From assembly GCA_031291335.1 (NCBI GenBank), contig JARLJF010000005.1, forward strand, positions 1 to 61,161: DNA of 61,161 nt, read 5' to 3'. This DNA is from Pandoraea sp. (GTDB lineage: Bacteria; Pseudomonadota; Gammaproteobacteria; Burkholderiales; Burkholderiaceae). Positions 8,237 through 17,991 of the stretch are shown piece after piece; the stretch's first letter is position 1; each line of letters opens with the position of its first letter. The notes beneath the pieces were generated by a model. That model was not told the origin of the DNA and did not search any database. It was given only the letters and a program-made list of their open reading frames with translations. A program made the translations under genes and the position numbers.

Positions 8237-8764
8237 ATGGAATTCATCACCGCGATTAAGGCGCAGATCCCTGACTACGCCAAGGACATTCGCCTGAACC
8301 TCGACGGCACGATCGCCCGCTCCTCGCTGGAAGGCAACGACGCCGTTGGTGTGGCCCTCGCAGCCGCTTTTGCGGCCAAGAGCCAACCGCTTATCAAGGC
8401 GATTCGCGAAGCCGGCGTACTGTCCCCGGAAGAGCTTGAAGGCGCGTTGACCGCCGCCGCGCTCATGGGCATGAACAACACGTGGTACCCGTATCTTGAG
8501 ATGGCCGACAACGCCGAACTCAAGAACGAAAAAGCCCAGCTCCGCATGAATGGCTATGCCACGCGGGGTGGCGTCGATCAGCGTCGTTTCGAGATGTACG
8601 CCCTGGCGGCGTCCATCGTCGGCAAGTGCCACTTCTGCGTGAAGTCGCACTATCACCTGCTCGCCGCCGAGCACGGAATGAGCACCGCGCAACTGCGTGA
8701 CGTCGGCCGAATCGCCGCTGTCATCAACGCCGCCGCGCAGGTTCTCGCCGCCGAGGCAGCGTAA
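8237..8764 (+). CDS. ahpD: Alkyl hydroperoxidase AhpD
   Basis: This 175-residue AhpD-fold protein re-reduces AhpC. The thioredoxin-like C131-x-x-C134 lies in GKCHFCVKSHYHLL, with H138 and E119/E118-region FEMYALAAS completing the proton relay known from Mycobacterium tuberculosis AhpD (Glu118, Cys130, Cys133, His137). Length and residue positions match that family closely. It has its own ribosome site (AGGAG before ATG) and follows ahpC across a terminator-like hairpin, so it is expressed by partial read-through from the ahpC promoter. No separate promoter is visible. Confidence 0.96.
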   Translation: MEFITAIKAQIPDYAKDIRLNLDGTIARSSLEGNDAVGVALAAAFAAKSQPLIKAIREAGVLSPEELEGALTAAALMGMNNTWYPYLEMADNAELKNEKAQLRMNGYATRGGVDQRRFEMYALAASIVGKCHFCVKSHYHLLAAEHGMSTAQLRDVGRIAAVINAAAQVLAAEAA

Positions 8765-8803
8765 GCATCGGCAAGGTGTGTCGAGCGTGCCAAGCGCTCA
8801 CGC

Positions 8804-8847
8804 AAAACGGCGCTACCGGGTTCGTCCGGTAGCGCCGTTTTCGTTTT
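8804..8847. terminator. Bidirectional terminator between ahpD and ispF
   Basis: AAAACGGCGCTACCGG (8804-8819) pairs perfectly with CCGGTAGCGCCGTTTT (8826-8841), a 16-bp stem flanked by A-run and T-run. It serves both ahpD (plus) and ispF (minus), which converge here. Confidence 0.88.
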
Positions 8848-8862
8848 GGGTCTGGCCCGCGC

Positions 8863-9384
8863 TTAGCGCGCGACGAGTAATGCCGCCGCCTGCGCCTCAA
8901 TCCCTTCCTGACGGCCAAGATAGCCCAGCTTCTCGTTCGTCTTCGCCTTCACGTTCACCTGTCCGACAGTGATACCCAACGCATCGGCGATCGATTGCGT
9001 CATCGCCGCGATATGGGGCGCGAGCTTCGGCGCCTGCGCAATCACCGTGCAATCGACGTTGACGATCTCGTAGCCATGCTCACGCACACGACGCATCGCC
9101 TCCTTGAGCAGCACGACGCTATTCGCGCCCTTGAAGGTGGGATCGGTGTCCGGAAAATGGCGTCCGATATCGCCCAGCGCCGCCGCGCCGAGTACGGCAT
9201 CGGTGATCGCATGCAGCAGCACGTCGGCATCCGAATGGCCCAGCAGACCGCGGTCGAACGGAATGGTCACGCCGCCCATCACGAGCGGACGCCCAGGCAC
9301 AAGGGCATGCACGTCGTAGCCCTGACCGATGCGGAGCTTGGACAACGTAGCGAGCGTGGAATTGGAAACAGCTTGTTCAGTCAT
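8863..9384 (-). CDS. ispF: 2-C-methyl-D-erythritol 2,4-cyclodiphosphate synthase IspF
   Basis: This 173-residue IspF cyclises CDP-methylerythritol phosphate to 2-C-methyl-D-erythritol 2,4-cyclodiphosphate with release of CMP, in the MEP isoprenoid pathway. The zinc ligands are visible as D24 and H26 (GYDVHAL) and H58 ([13 protein letters not shown]); the CMP-binding block [13 protein letters not shown] is intact. A short N-terminal extension of about 15 residues precedes the conserved RIGQGYDVH. It lies 63 nt downstream of ispD on the same strand, the usual ispDF arrangement. Neither gene is fused. Confidence 0.97.
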   Translation of the reverse strand: MTEQAVSNSTLATLSKLRIGQGYDVHALVPGRPLVMGGVTIPFDRGLLGHSDADVLLHAITDAVLGAAALGDIGRHFPDTDPTFKGANSVVLLKEAMRRVREHGYEIVNVDCTVIAQAPKLAPHIAAMTQSIADALGITVGQVNVKAKTNEKLGYLGRQEGIEAQAAALLVAR

Positions 9385-9447
9385 GGGGAATCGCCAAATG
9401 CAAAAAAACGGTACGTCAGATCAGTACGGCCAGTGTTCACCGGACTT

Positions 9448-10170
9448 TCAGGCGGACTTGGTCGCACCGAGGAATGCCTCGGCGAGGGCGAAATCTTCGG
9501 GATACGTCACCTTGAAGTTGCGCAGGCTGCCGCGAACGAGCTTCGGCGCATGACCCATGCGTTCGATAGCGCTGGCCTCATCGGTGACTTCGGCGCCGGA
9601 AGCGAGCGCGTCTTCAAGCGCATCACGCAGCATGCCAAGGCGGAACATCTGGGGGGTCTGTGCCTGCCACAATCCGTCACGCGACTCAGTCACCTTCACC
9701 GCCACCAATCCATCCTTCTCGGCCGGCGCCTGCTCACGCTTGAGTGTATCGGCGACAGGCAACGCAAGAATGCCGCCGACCGGATCATCACGCAACGCCT
9801 CGACGAGCGCACGGATCAGCGCGGGCGTGATGCCGGGACGCGCGGCGTCATGCACGAGCACCCAGTCGCGCTCCTGCGCGCCGAACTCGGTGAGCGTCTG
9901 CAGGCCGCCGAGCACGGATGCATGGCGCGACGGGCCGCCGCAGCGGCGCACCGCAAAGCGCAGCGTGCCGAAGCGCCGTCCGTCGAAATGATCGTCGTCG
10001 GGCGCCAGCACCAGCACGGTCTGAGCGAACTCGGAACAGGCGTCGAACGCGGCGAGCGCATAGTGAAGCATGGCACGTCCGCCGACGCTTCGGTATTGCT
10101 TGGGCACGTCGGCCCCGGCGCGTACACCGGCCCCGGCACACGGGATGACGGCAAAAAGTCGGTCGCTCAC
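9448..10170 (-). CDS. ispD: 2-C-methyl-D-erythritol 4-phosphate cytidylyltransferase IspD
   Basis: This 240-residue nucleotidyltransferase joins CTP and methylerythritol phosphate to give CDP-methylerythritol. The CTP-binding P-loop-like N-terminus reads [20 protein letters not shown], with Cys in place of the common Ala after Pro. VHDAARP and QTPQMFR are the other signature blocks, and TDEASAIE is near the C-terminus. It is upstream of and probably cotranscribed with ispF. Its start is 108 nt from the divergent mfd start, so both promoters share this short region. Confidence 0.97.
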   Translation of the reverse strand: MSDRLFAVIPCAGAGVRAGADVPKQYRSVGGRAMLHYALAAFDACSEFAQTVLVLAPDDDHFDGRRFGTLRFAVRRCGGPSRHASVLGGLQTLTEFGAQERDWVLVHDAARPGITPALIRALVEALRDDPVGGILALPVADTLKREQAPAEKDGLVAVKVTESRDGLWQAQTPQMFRLGMLRDALEDALASGAEVTDEASAIERMGHAPKLVRGSLRNFKVTYPEDFALAEAFLGATKSA

Positions 10171-10278
10171 GATAAAACGCAGGTAAGGGTAAAGGAGGGA
10201 TTTTATAATAGACGCTGACTGTCACGGGGCCCCATGCGAACGGAGCCTCGGGCTTTGCCATTTCTGCAACGTTTTCCT

Positions 10279-13200
10279 ATGCCCTCCGCCAACGCCATAT
10301 CCCGTAGTACCGTGCCTGTGCCGCTCGTGAAAGCGGGACAGCGTTACGCTTTTGCCGGCTCGCACGCGTCTAGCGACGCCCTGCTCATTGCCCGCTATTT
10401 CGAAGAGAACCGCGAGCGTCTGCCGCTGCTCGCCGTCGTGTGCGCCCAAGCCACCGATGCCCTGCGCTTGCAACAGGAGCTGAAGTGGTGCGCGCCCGAA
10501 GCACGCGTGCGGCTGCTGCCCGACTGGGAAACGCTGCCCTATGACACGTTCTCGCCACACCAGGATCTCGTCTCCGAACGACTTGCCACCCTGCACGATC
10601 TCGGCGAAAAGCGCTGCGACATCGTGCTGGTGCCCGCGACCACTGCGCTCTATCGCATGGCCCCGGCGAGCTTCATGGCGGCCTACACGTTCTTCTTCAC
10701 GCAGGGCGAGCGTCTTGACGAAGCCCGCCTGAAGTCGCAACTCACGCTCGCGGGCTACGAGCACGTGAGTCAGGTAATGCGTCCCGGCGAGTACTGCGTG
10801 CGCGGCGGGCTGATCGATCTCTACCCGATGGGCTCGCCTCTGCCCTATCGTCTCGATCTGTTCGACGACACGGTCGACAGCATTCGTGCGTTCGACCCCG
10901 ACACGCAGCGCAGCCTGTATCCGGTGAAGGAAGTCCGCCTGCTGCCGGGTCGCGAGTTCCCGTTCGACGAGCCCGCGCGCACGGCATTTCGTGGCCGATG
11001 GCGCGAGGTGTTCGAAGGCGATCCGACCCGCAGCCCGGTCTACAAGGACATCGGCAGCGGTGTGCCGTCGGCAGGCATCGAGTATTACCTGCCGCTGTTC
11101 TTCGAAGAGACGGCCACCCTCTTCCACTATTTGCCCGCCGACGCCCAGCTCGTGTTCGTGGGCGATCTCGACGCGGCAATCACCCGTTTCTGGAACGACA
11201 CGCGCCAGCGCTACAACTTCCTGTCGCACGACCGTGAGCGTCCGGTGCTGCCGCCCGAGCAATTGTTCCTGCTCGATCAGGACTTCTTCGCCCTCGCCAA
11301 GCCGTTCTCGCGCCTGACGCTGCCCACGCCGGGCGACGGCAGTTGGGCCATTCCGTTGCCGCCGCTGGCCATCAACCGCCGTGCCGACGACCCGCTCGCC
11401 GCGCTGCGCGCCTATCTGGCCCGCACACCGGCACGCGTGCTGCTATGCGCCGATTCGGCAGGCCGTCGCGAGACGCTGCTGCAACTGCTGCACGACAACG
11501 ATCTGCGCCCGTCCACGGTCGAATCGCTCGAAGACTTTCTGACAGCCGATACGCGCTTCGCCATCGGCGTCGCCCCGCTGGCCTCCGGCTTTTTGCTGCC
11601 GACGGAAGACCTGGCGTTCATCACTGAAAACGAGCTTTACGAAGGACTCGCACGCCGCGCGGGCAAGCGCCGCCAGGAACAGGCGACGTCGGTCGACTCG
11701 ATGGTGCGCGATCTTGCCGAACTCAAGGTCGGCGACCCGGTCGTTCACAGCCAGCATGGCATTGGACGCTATCAGGGCCTCGTCAGCATGGATCTTGGCG
11801 AAGGCGAGACCGAATTCCTGCATCTCGAATACTCCGGCGACAGCAAACTGTACGTGCCGGTCTCGCAGTTGCATCTGATTTCGCGCTACAGCGGTGCCGA
11901 TCCCGACACCGCGCCGCTGCACTCGCTAGGCTCGGGCCAATGGGAGAAGGCGAAGCGCAAGGCTGCACAGCAGATTCGCGATACGGCGGCTGAGCTGCTC
12001 AATCTGTACGCCCGTCGCGCCGCGCGCTCGGGCTACGCCTTCGAAATGTCGCCGCGCGACTACGAGAAGTTCGCCGACAGCTTCGGCTTCGAGGAAACAC
12101 CGGATCAGGCGGCTGCCATTGCCGCCGTCATGAAGGACATGACGAGCGGCCAACCGATGGACCGTCTGGTGTGCGGCGACGTCGGCTTCGGCAAGACCGA
12201 AGTGGCGCTGCGCGCCGCGTTCATTGCCGTGCTCGACGGCAAGCAGGTCGCGCTGCTGGCGCCGACCACCCTGCTCGCCGAGCAACACGCACAGACCTTC
12301 TCCGATCGCTTCGCCGACTGGCCGGTGCGCATCGCCGAGCTGTCTCGCTTCAAGACCACGAAGGAAGTGAACGTGAGCGTGAAGGCGATCAACGAGGGAC
12401 AGGTCGACATCGTGATCGGCACGCACAAGCTGCTCTCGAACGACATCCAGTTCCAACGCCTGGGTCTCGTGATCATCGACGAAGAACACCGTTTTGGCGT
12501 GCGTCAGAAAGAAGCCCTCAAGGCACTGCGTGCGGAAGTGGACGTGCTCACACTGACCGCCACCCCGATTCCGCGCACGCTGGGCATGGCCCTCGAAGGA
12601 TTGCGCGATTTCTCGGTCATCGCCACCGCACCGCAGAAGCGTCTGGCGATCAAGACCTTCGTGCGCCGCGAGGAAGACGGCGTGATTCGCGAAGCCATGC
12701 TGCGCGAACTCAAGCGCGGCGGACAGGTGTACTTCCTGCATAACGAAGTCGAGACGATCGAGAACCGCAAGGCGCAACTGGAAGAACTGGTGCCGGAGGC
12801 GCGCATCGTTGTCGCGCACGGGCAAATGCACGAACGCGATCTCGAACGCGTGATGCGTGATTTCGTGACGCAACGTGCCAACGTCCTGCTATGTACGACC
12901 ATCATCGAGACCGGCATCGACGTGCCGACCGCCAACACCATCTTGATGCATCGCGCCGACAAGTTCGGTCTTGCGCAGTTGCACCAGTTGCGCGGCCGCG
13001 TCGGACGCTCTCACCACCAGGCGTACGCCTATCTGCTCGTGCATGATCCGAAGGCGCTGACGAAACAGGCGCAACGCCGTCTCGAAGCGATTCAGCAGAT
13101 GGAAGAACTCGGTGCGGGCTTCTACCTCGCCATGCATGACCTCGAGATTCGCGGCGCGGGTGAAGTGCTGGGCGACAAGCAATCGGGCGAAATCCACGAG

Positions 13201-13743
13201 ATCGGCTTTCAGCTCTACACCGACATGCTGGCCGACGCCGTCAGCGCGCTGAAAGCCGGTCGCGAACCGGATCTCACCGCACCGCTCGCGGCGACCACCG
13301 AGATCAATCTGCACGTCCCCGCCATTTTGCCGAGCGATTACTGCGGCGATGTGCAGGAGCGTCTCTCGCTCTACAAACGCCTTGCCAACGGCACGAACCC
13401 CGACGCCATCGACACGACGCAGGAAGAACTTGTCGATCGCTTCGGCAAGCTGCCGCAACAGGCGCAAGCCCTCATCGAGACACATCGTCTGCGGCTGCTG
13501 GCCAAGCCGCTGGGTATCGTGAAAATCGACGCGAGCGAAGAAGCCATTGCCCTGCAATTCGAGCCGACGCCCGCCGTCGACCCGATGCGCGTCATCGAGC
13601 TGGTGCAGAAGCATCGTCACATCAAGCTCGCCGGACAGGACAAGCTGCGCATCGAAGTGAAACACGCCGAACTGACCGATCGCGTTCGCGCGATCAAGGA
13701 GACGCTACGAGCCCTTGGCTCACCGGGCGCGAAAGCCGCCTGA
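10279..13743 (+). CDS. mfd: Transcription-repair coupling factor Mfd
   Basis: This is a 1154-residue SF2 translocase that removes RNA polymerase stalled at DNA lesions and recruits UvrA. It shows the N-terminal UvrB-like module (LLPDWETLPYDTFSPHQDLV; GGLIDLYPMG), the RNA-polymerase-interaction domain (GDPVVHSQHGIGRYQGL), then the helicase motor with Walker A GDVGFGKTEVAL, DEEHRFGVRQK and TATPIPRTL, and a C-terminal TRCF domain. Length fits E. coli Mfd (1148). An in-frame ATG at 10234 would add 15 residues; I prefer 10279 because conservation begins just after it, but neither start has a strong ribosome site. A TATAAT hexamer lies at 10204-10209. Confidence 0.95.
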   Translation: MPSANAISRSTVPVPLVKAGQRYAFAGSHASSDALLIARYFEENRERLPLLAVVCAQATDALRLQQELKWCAPEARVRLLPDWETLPYDTFSPHQDLVSERLATLHDLGEKRCDIVLVPATTALYRMAPASFMAAYTFFFTQGERLDEARLKSQLTLAGYEHVSQVMRPGEYCVRGGLIDLYPMGSPLPYRLDLFDDTVDSIRAFDPDTQRSLYPVKEVRLLPGREFPFDEPARTAFRGRWREVFEGDPTRSPVYKDIGSGVPSAGIEYYLPLFFEETATLFHYLPADAQLVFVGDLDAAITRFWNDTRQRYNFLSHDRERPVLPPEQLFLLDQDFFALAKPFSRLTLPTPGDGSWAIPLPPLAINRRADDPLAALRAYLARTPARVLLCADSAGRRETLLQLLHDNDLRPSTVESLEDFLTADTRFAIGVAPLASGFLLPTEDLAFITENELYEGLARRAGKRRQEQATSVDSMVRDLAELKVGDPVVHSQHGIGRYQGLVSMDLGEGETEFLHLEYSGDSKLYVPVSQLHLISRYSGADPDTAPLHSLGSGQWEKAKRKAAQQIRDTAAELLNLYARRAARSGYAFEMSPRDYEKFADSFGFEETPDQAAAIAAVMKDMTSGQPMDRLVCGDVGFGKTEVALRAAFIAVLDGKQVALLAPTTLLAEQHAQTFSDRFADWPVRIAELSRFKTTKEVNVSVKAINEGQVDIVIGTHKLLSNDIQFQRLGLVIIDEEHRFGVRQKEALKALRAEVDVLTLTATPIPRTLGMALEGLRDFSVIATAPQKRLAIKTFVRREEDGVIREAMLRELKRGGQVYFLHNEVETIENRKAQLEELVPEARIVVAHGQMHERDLERVMRDFVTQRANVLLCTTIIETGIDVPTANTILMHRADKFGLAQLHQLRGRVGRSHHQAYAYLLVHDPKALTKQAQRRLEAIQQMEELGAGFYLAMHDLEIRGAGEVLGDKQSGEIHEIGFQLYTDMLADAVSALKAGREPDLTAPLAATTEINLHVPAILPSDYCGDVQERLSLYKRLANGTNPDAIDTTQEELVDRFGKLPQQAQALIETHRLRLLAKPLGIVKIDASEEAIALQFEPTPAVDPMRVIELVQKHRHIKLAGQDKLRIEVKHAELTDRVRAIKETLRALGSPGAKAA

Positions 13744-14005
13744 CACGTTTTGGCCGTGATGCGGCAGTAGCGGCAGCCGTAGCGGCGCCGCGCCGAGGCG
13801 CTCGAAAGACCCAAAGTGCCTCGGAAATCTGTGTGCGCCGCAGCAATTTCAGGGGTTCGTCGTGGCCAACACGTCCGGGCAAACCCCAATCCGGCACGGT
13901 AATTCCCGCGCGACAGGAATGGTTGTTCACACAACCTTTTACCTCTAAATTATTTTTGAGTACCATTTCCCGGTACGTATGACTGGAAGATTCCCGGAGA
14001 TTCGA

Positions 14006-15223
14006 ATGACAAGTGCTTCCCCTCAAGCCATCGCGCCGCAAGCCGCCAACGAGGCCCAGCCGGCATCGCTCGACTGGATCACGAAGCTGGTCAGCATCGA
14101 CACCACCAGCCGTGAATCGAACCTCGGCCTGATCGAGACGGTGCGCGACAGTCTCAAGCAGTTGGGTGTCGAACCCTGGCTGTCGTATGACGCCACCAAG
14201 CGCAAGGCCAATCTGTTCGTGACGCTGCCCGCCGCTGACGGCAACACCCAGGGCGGTATCGTCCTCTCGGGCCACACCGACGTCGTGCCGGTCGACGGCC
14301 AGCCTTGGGACACCGATCCGTTCAAGCCAGTAGTGCGCGACGGCAACCTGTACGGCCGCGGCACGTGCGACATGAAGGGCTTCATCGGCTCGGTCATGAC
14401 CATGCTGCCGGAAATGCGCGACGCCAAGCTCAAGACGCCGTTCCATTTCGCGTTCTCCTATGACGAAGAAATCGGCTGCGTGGGTGCCCCTGTGATGCTG
14501 GCCGAGCTGCGTGAGCGCGGCATTCGCCCGGACGGTTGCATCGTCGGTGAGCCGACGAGCATGCGCGTGATCGTTGCGCACAAGGGCATCAATGCCTACC
14601 AGTGCTGCGTGCGTGGTCATGCCGCTCACTCGTCGCTCACGCCGAAAGGCTCGAACGCGATCGAGTACGCCGCGCGCCTGATCTGCTACATCCGCGATCT
14701 GGCCGATCACTTCAAGCAAAACGGCCCGTTCGACGAGCTGTTCGACGTGCCGTTCACCACGGCGCAGACCGGCACGATCTCGGGCGGCATCGCCCTCAAC
14801 ACGATTCCGGCGCTGTGCGAGTTCGTCTTCGAATATCGCAACCTGCCGGGCGTGGATGCCGAGAGCATCTTCCAGCGCATTCAACAGTACGCGGTGGACG
14901 AGTTGGTGCCGAAGATGCAGAAGGAGCATCCGAACGCCGGTATCGAGTTCAAGAAGATCGCCGCCGCGCCGGCGCTGGACGCCTCGGAGCAGGACGCCAT
15001 CACGCAACTCGTGCGCGCCCTGACCAAGGACACCGACAAGCGCAAGGTCGCCTATGGCACCGAAGCCGGTCAGTTCCAACTGGCGGGCGTGCCGTCGATC
15101 GTGTGCGGCCCGGGCAATATCGAGCAAGCACACAAGCCCAACGAGTTCGTGTCGCTCGAGCAGATCGCGCAATGCGAGTCGTTCCTGCGCAAGCTGATTC
15201 GCAGCAACACCGTCGACGCCTGA
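14006..15223 (+). CDS. argE: Acetylornithine deacetylase (ArgE-type M20 amidohydrolase)
   Basis: This 405-residue M20 metallopeptidase-fold enzyme removes the acetyl group from N2-acetylornithine or a related N-acyl amino acid. Metal ligands and the general base are seen as H90 and D92 (LSGHTDVVPV), D122 (GRGTCDMKG), and E154/E155 (SYDEEIGC); the dimerisation domain and the C-terminal ligand region (GPGNIEQAHKPNE) are intact. The ATG at 14006 follows GGAGA with 5 nt spacing; an ATG 27 nt upstream has no ribosome site. Downstream on the same strand come a transporter and amino-acid catabolic enzymes, so this copy could act in degradation rather than arginine synthesis. The name rests on family resemblance. 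Confidence 0.88.
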   Translation: MTSASPQAIAPQAANEAQPASLDWITKLVSIDTTSRESNLGLIETVRDSLKQLGVEPWLSYDATKRKANLFVTLPAADGNTQGGIVLSGHTDVVPVDGQPWDTDPFKPVVRDGNLYGRGTCDMKGFIGSVMTMLPEMRDAKLKTPFHFAFSYDEEIGCVGAPVMLAELRERGIRPDGCIVGEPTSMRVIVAHKGINAYQCCVRGHAAHSSLTPKGSNAIEYAARLICYIRDLADHFKQNGPFDELFDVPFTTAQTGTISGGIALNTIPALCEFVFEYRNLPGVDAESIFQRIQQYAVDELVPKMQKEHPNAGIEFKKIAAAPALDASEQDAITQLVRALTKDTDKRKVAYGTEAGQFQLAGVPSIVCGPGNIEQAHKPNEFVSLEQIAQCESFLRKLIRSNTVDA

Positions 15224-15270
15224 GCTAACGCCTGAGTCACGTCAGGCCAGTGCATCGACTGTCGTCCTAC

Positions 15271-15302
15271 CGGGCCGCATTCCGCTAGCGGAATGCGGCC
15301 CG
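15271..15302 (+). terminator. 32-bp perfect palindrome after argE
   Basis: The arm CGGGCCGCATTCCGCT (15271-15286) is followed without a spacer by its exact reverse complement (15287-15302). It lies 48 nt after the argE stop. As RNA it is a strong hairpin, but no T-run follows, so it may be an imperfect terminator, an mRNA end protector, or a binding site. The remaining sequence to 15481 has short ACGCA-type repeats and no gene. Confidence 0.6.
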
Positions 15303-15481
15303 TTGCCATGGTGATGCCCATCCGGCGTTCGCCCCGGCCAGCTTCAAAGCATTACGCACTACGTATTACGCATACGCATCACGCAGCACGCAGTCACAGA
15401 CGCCTATCGCAAGGGCGCACAGGACATCCATCCGCAAGATAACAACGCACATACGCCAGACAGGTATTGGAGATCTCGCCC

Positions 15482-16768
15482 ATGAGCGAAAGCGCAGCCC
15501 CCAACGCGACGGCCCCGGCCGCACGCACCACCCCGCACGCCTGGCGTGTGATCGTATCGGCTTCCATCGGTAACGCCCTCGAGTGGTTCGATCTCGTGGT
15601 GTACGGCTTCTTCGCCGTGACCATCGCGAAACTGTTCTTCCCGACCGGCAACGACACCGTGTCGCTGCTGCTCACGCTCGGCACGTTCGGGGTGTCGTTC
15701 TTCATGCGCCCGCTCGGCGCCATCGTGATCGGCGCCTACGCCGACCGCGCGGGTCGCAAAGCCGCGCTCACGTTGTCGATTCTGCTGATGATGGTCGGCA
15801 CGCTGCTCATCGCGCTCATGCCGACGTACGCGGCCATCGGCGTGCTGGCACCGGTCGGCATCGTTATCGCCCGCATGGTGCAGGGCTTCTCCGCTGGCGG
15901 AGAATTCGGCAGTGCCACGGCGTTCCTCGCCGAACACGCGCCGCAGCGCCGTGGCTTCTTCTCGAGCTGGCAAGTGGCCTCGCAAGGCCTCACCACGCTG
16001 CTCGCCGCTGGCTTCGGCGCGCTACTCACCGGCAATCTCTCGCCGGAAGCCATGGCGTCGTGGGGCTGGCGTGTTCCGTTCTTCTTCGGCCTGTTGATCG
16101 GCCCGGTGGCTTACTACATTCGCCGCCGTCTGGACGAGACGCCTGAATTCCTCGACATCGAGCCCACCCAAAGCCCGCTGCGCGATACGTTCGCGAGCCA
16201 GAAGGAGCGCCTGCTGCTCGCCATCGGCGTGGTCGTGATGGCCACCGTGGCGACCTACCTGGTGCTCTACATGCCGACGTACGCCGTCAAGCAACTGGGG
16301 CTGCCGTCCTCGGCCGCGTTCTCGGCCGTGCTGCTCACGGGTGTCGTGCAACTGATCGTCGCGCCTATCGTGGGCCACTGGTCGGATACCCACGGCCGGA
16401 TCAAGCCGATGCTCGCCGCCGCCGTGGCGCTGCTGGTGCTCGTCTACCCGATGTTCCGCTTCCTCGATGCGAACCCGACGTTCGGCTCGCTGATGGTGTT
16501 CCAGATCGTGCTCGGCCTGCTGATGACGACGTATTTCGGCGCCCTGCCCGCACTGCTCACCGAACTGTTCCCGACGCAGGTGCGCACCACCGGCCTCTCG
16601 CTTGGCTATAACATTGCAGCAACCGTGTTCGGTGGCTTCGCACCGTTTATCATCACGTGGCTCATTGGCGCGACGGGCAACAAGCTCGCGCCGAGCTTCT
16701 ATCTGATTTTCGCTGCCGTCATCAGCATTACCGCGCTGCTGCGCACCCGCAAGCTCGGCCTGCGCTGA
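15482..16768 (+). CDS. MFS transporter, metabolite:H+ symporter (MHS) type
   Basis: This 428-residue membrane protein has about 12 transmembrane segments. The N-terminal block IGNALEWFDLVVYGFFAVTI, the loop 2-3 motif GAYADRAGRKAAL and the segment ARMVQGFSAGGEFGSATAFL are typical of the MHS branch of the major facilitator superfamily (ProP, KgtP, citrate and shikimate carriers). Uptake of a small organic or amino acid by proton symport is expected; the substrate cannot be read from sequence. The start at 15482 follows GGAG. The gene lies between argE and a PLP-dependent dehydratase-like gene, 95 nt before the latter, so it probably imports their substrate. Confidence 0.9.
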   Translation: MSESAAPNATAPAARTTPHAWRVIVSASIGNALEWFDLVVYGFFAVTIAKLFFPTGNDTVSLLLTLGTFGVSFFMRPLGAIVIGAYADRAGRKAALTLSILLMMVGTLLIALMPTYAAIGVLAPVGIVIARMVQGFSAGGEFGSATAFLAEHAPQRRGFFSSWQVASQGLTTLLAAGFGALLTGNLSPEAMASWGWRVPFFFGLLIGPVAYYIRRRLDETPEFLDIEPTQSPLRDTFASQKERLLLAIGVVVMATVATYLVLYMPTYAVKQLGLPSSAAFSAVLLTGVVQLIVAPIVGHWSDTHGRIKPMLAAAVALLVLVYPMFRFLDANPTFGSLMVFQIVLGLLMTTYFGALPALLTELFPTQVRTTGLSLGYNIAATVFGGFAPFIITWLIGATGNKLAPSFYLIFAAVISITALLRTRKLGLR

Positions 16769-16863
16769 GCCCGGCGAACGCCAAGCGGCCACGCAGGGGA
16801 CACACGCCGGCTCAACGGTGTGCGTCCCTTCCGGCATTCCACGACTACGGAGACAAAGTCCAA

Positions 16864-17892
16864 GTGACGCAATCGACCCCCGACCTGCACGCCGAAACCA
16901 TCGACGGGCAACCCGTTCCGACGAAAGACGCCATTGCCGCATTGCACGAGACGCTGCGCCCCTATGTGCGCACGACGCCCGTGTTCACGCGCGGCGACTT
17001 CCCGACGCTCGGCGATACCCAGGTGACGTTCAAGTACGAACTGCTGCAGGCGTCGGGCACGTTCAAAGCACGCGGTGCGTTCTCGAACCTGCTCTCGCTC
17101 GACGAAGCGCAGCGCAAGGCAGGCGTGACGTGCGTGTCGGCCGGCAACCACGCGGTGGCCGTCGCCTACGCCGCGCAAGCCACGGGCATCGGCGCCAAGA
17201 CGGTGATGCTCAAGACCGCCAGTCCCGCGCGCTCCTCGCTGTGCCGTGAATATGGTGCGGATCTCGTGCTGGCAGAGAACGTGCATGAAGCGTTCGACGT
17301 GGTCAAGCGCGTGGAGCAAGAGGAAGGCCGTTACTTCGTGCACCCGTTCAACGGCTACCGCACGGTGCTGGGCACGGCCACGCTCGGCTACGAGTGGGCG
17401 CAGCAAGCGCCCGATCTCGACGCCGTGATCGTGCCGATCGGTGGCGGCGGTCTGATCGCCGGTGTGGCGACGGCATTCAAGCTGTTCGCGCCGCACGTCA
17501 AGGTGTACGGCGTGGAGCCGGCCGGTGCCGACGCAATGGCGCAGAGCTTTGCTGCGGGCGGTCCCGTCAAGATGGGGCCGATGACCGGCATTGCCGACAG
17601 CCTGATGGCGCCGCACACCGAGTTGTACGGCTATACGCTGTGCCGCCGTCACATCGACGAACTGGTCACGGTGACCGACGACCAGATGCGGGCAGGCATG
17701 TTGACCCTGTTCCGTCAGTTGAAGCTGGCCGTGGAACCGGCATGCGCAGCCGCGACCGCCGCGCTGATGGGACCGCTGCGAGAGACGCTCAAGGGCAAGC
17801 GCGTGGGCGTGCTGCTGTGTGGCACCAACACCGACACGGCGACGTTCAATCGCCATATCGAAGCCGCACTCGCGGCCGAAGCCAACGGCTGA
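16864..17892 (+). CDS. Threonine/serine dehydratase-like PLP enzyme (fold type II)
   Basis: From a GTG start at 16864 (preceded by GGAG) this is a 342-residue fold-type-II PLP enzyme. The Schiff-base lysine is K68 in ASGTFKARGAF; the SAGNHAVAVAYAA block contacts the substrate carboxylate, and PIGGGGLIAGVA holds the PLP phosphate. No C-terminal ACT regulatory domain is present, so it is the short catabolic type. Members include threonine dehydratase, 3-hydroxyaspartate ammonia-lyase and the ectoine-utilisation protein EutB. The next gene encodes an ornithine-cyclodeaminase-family oxidoreductase, the same pairing as EutB/EutC and as BhcB/BhcD of the beta-hydroxyaspartate cycle. I cannot assign the exact substrate. 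Confidence 0.88.
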   Translation: MTQSTPDLHAETIDGQPVPTKDAIAALHETLRPYVRTTPVFTRGDFPTLGDTQVTFKYELLQASGTFKARGAFSNLLSLDEAQRKAGVTCVSAGNHAVAVAYAAQATGIGAKTVMLKTASPARSSLCREYGADLVLAENVHEAFDVVKRVEQEEGRYFVHPFNGYRTVLGTATLGYEWAQQAPDLDAVIVPIGGGGLIAGVATAFKLFAPHVKVYGVEPAGADAMAQSFAAGGPVKMGPMTGIADSLMAPHTELYGYTLCRRHIDELVTVTDDQMRAGMLTLFRQLKLAVEPACAAATAALMGPLRETLKGKRVGVLLCGTNTDTATFNRHIEAALAAEANG

Positions 17893-17922
17893 GGGCGCCA
17901 GCGCTCCTCTGACGAAGCCCCG

Positions 17923-17948
17923 GACGCGACCTGATGGTCGCGTCTTCG
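17923..17948 (+). repeat. Hairpin between the dehydratase-like and cyclodeaminase-like genes
   Basis: GACGCGACC-tgat-GGTCGCGTC is a perfect 9-bp stem with 4-nt loop, followed by TTCGCTT. The T content is low, so it may act only as a weak terminator or a processing site inside the cluster. Confidence 0.5.
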
Positions 17949-17991
17949 CTTGATACCTCCGCACCGGCTCGCACGCTCACAAGGATCTCGC

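Noticed and set aside
10181-10209. Full sigma-70 promoter for mfd
   Set aside because: TATAAT at 10204 is good, but the sequence 17 bp upstream (AGGTAA) is not a -35 box.
13694-15172. A 492-codon open frame opposite argE
   Set aside because: The M20 deacetylase motifs on the plus strand are complete; the opposite frame is His/Arg-rich and without family resemblance.
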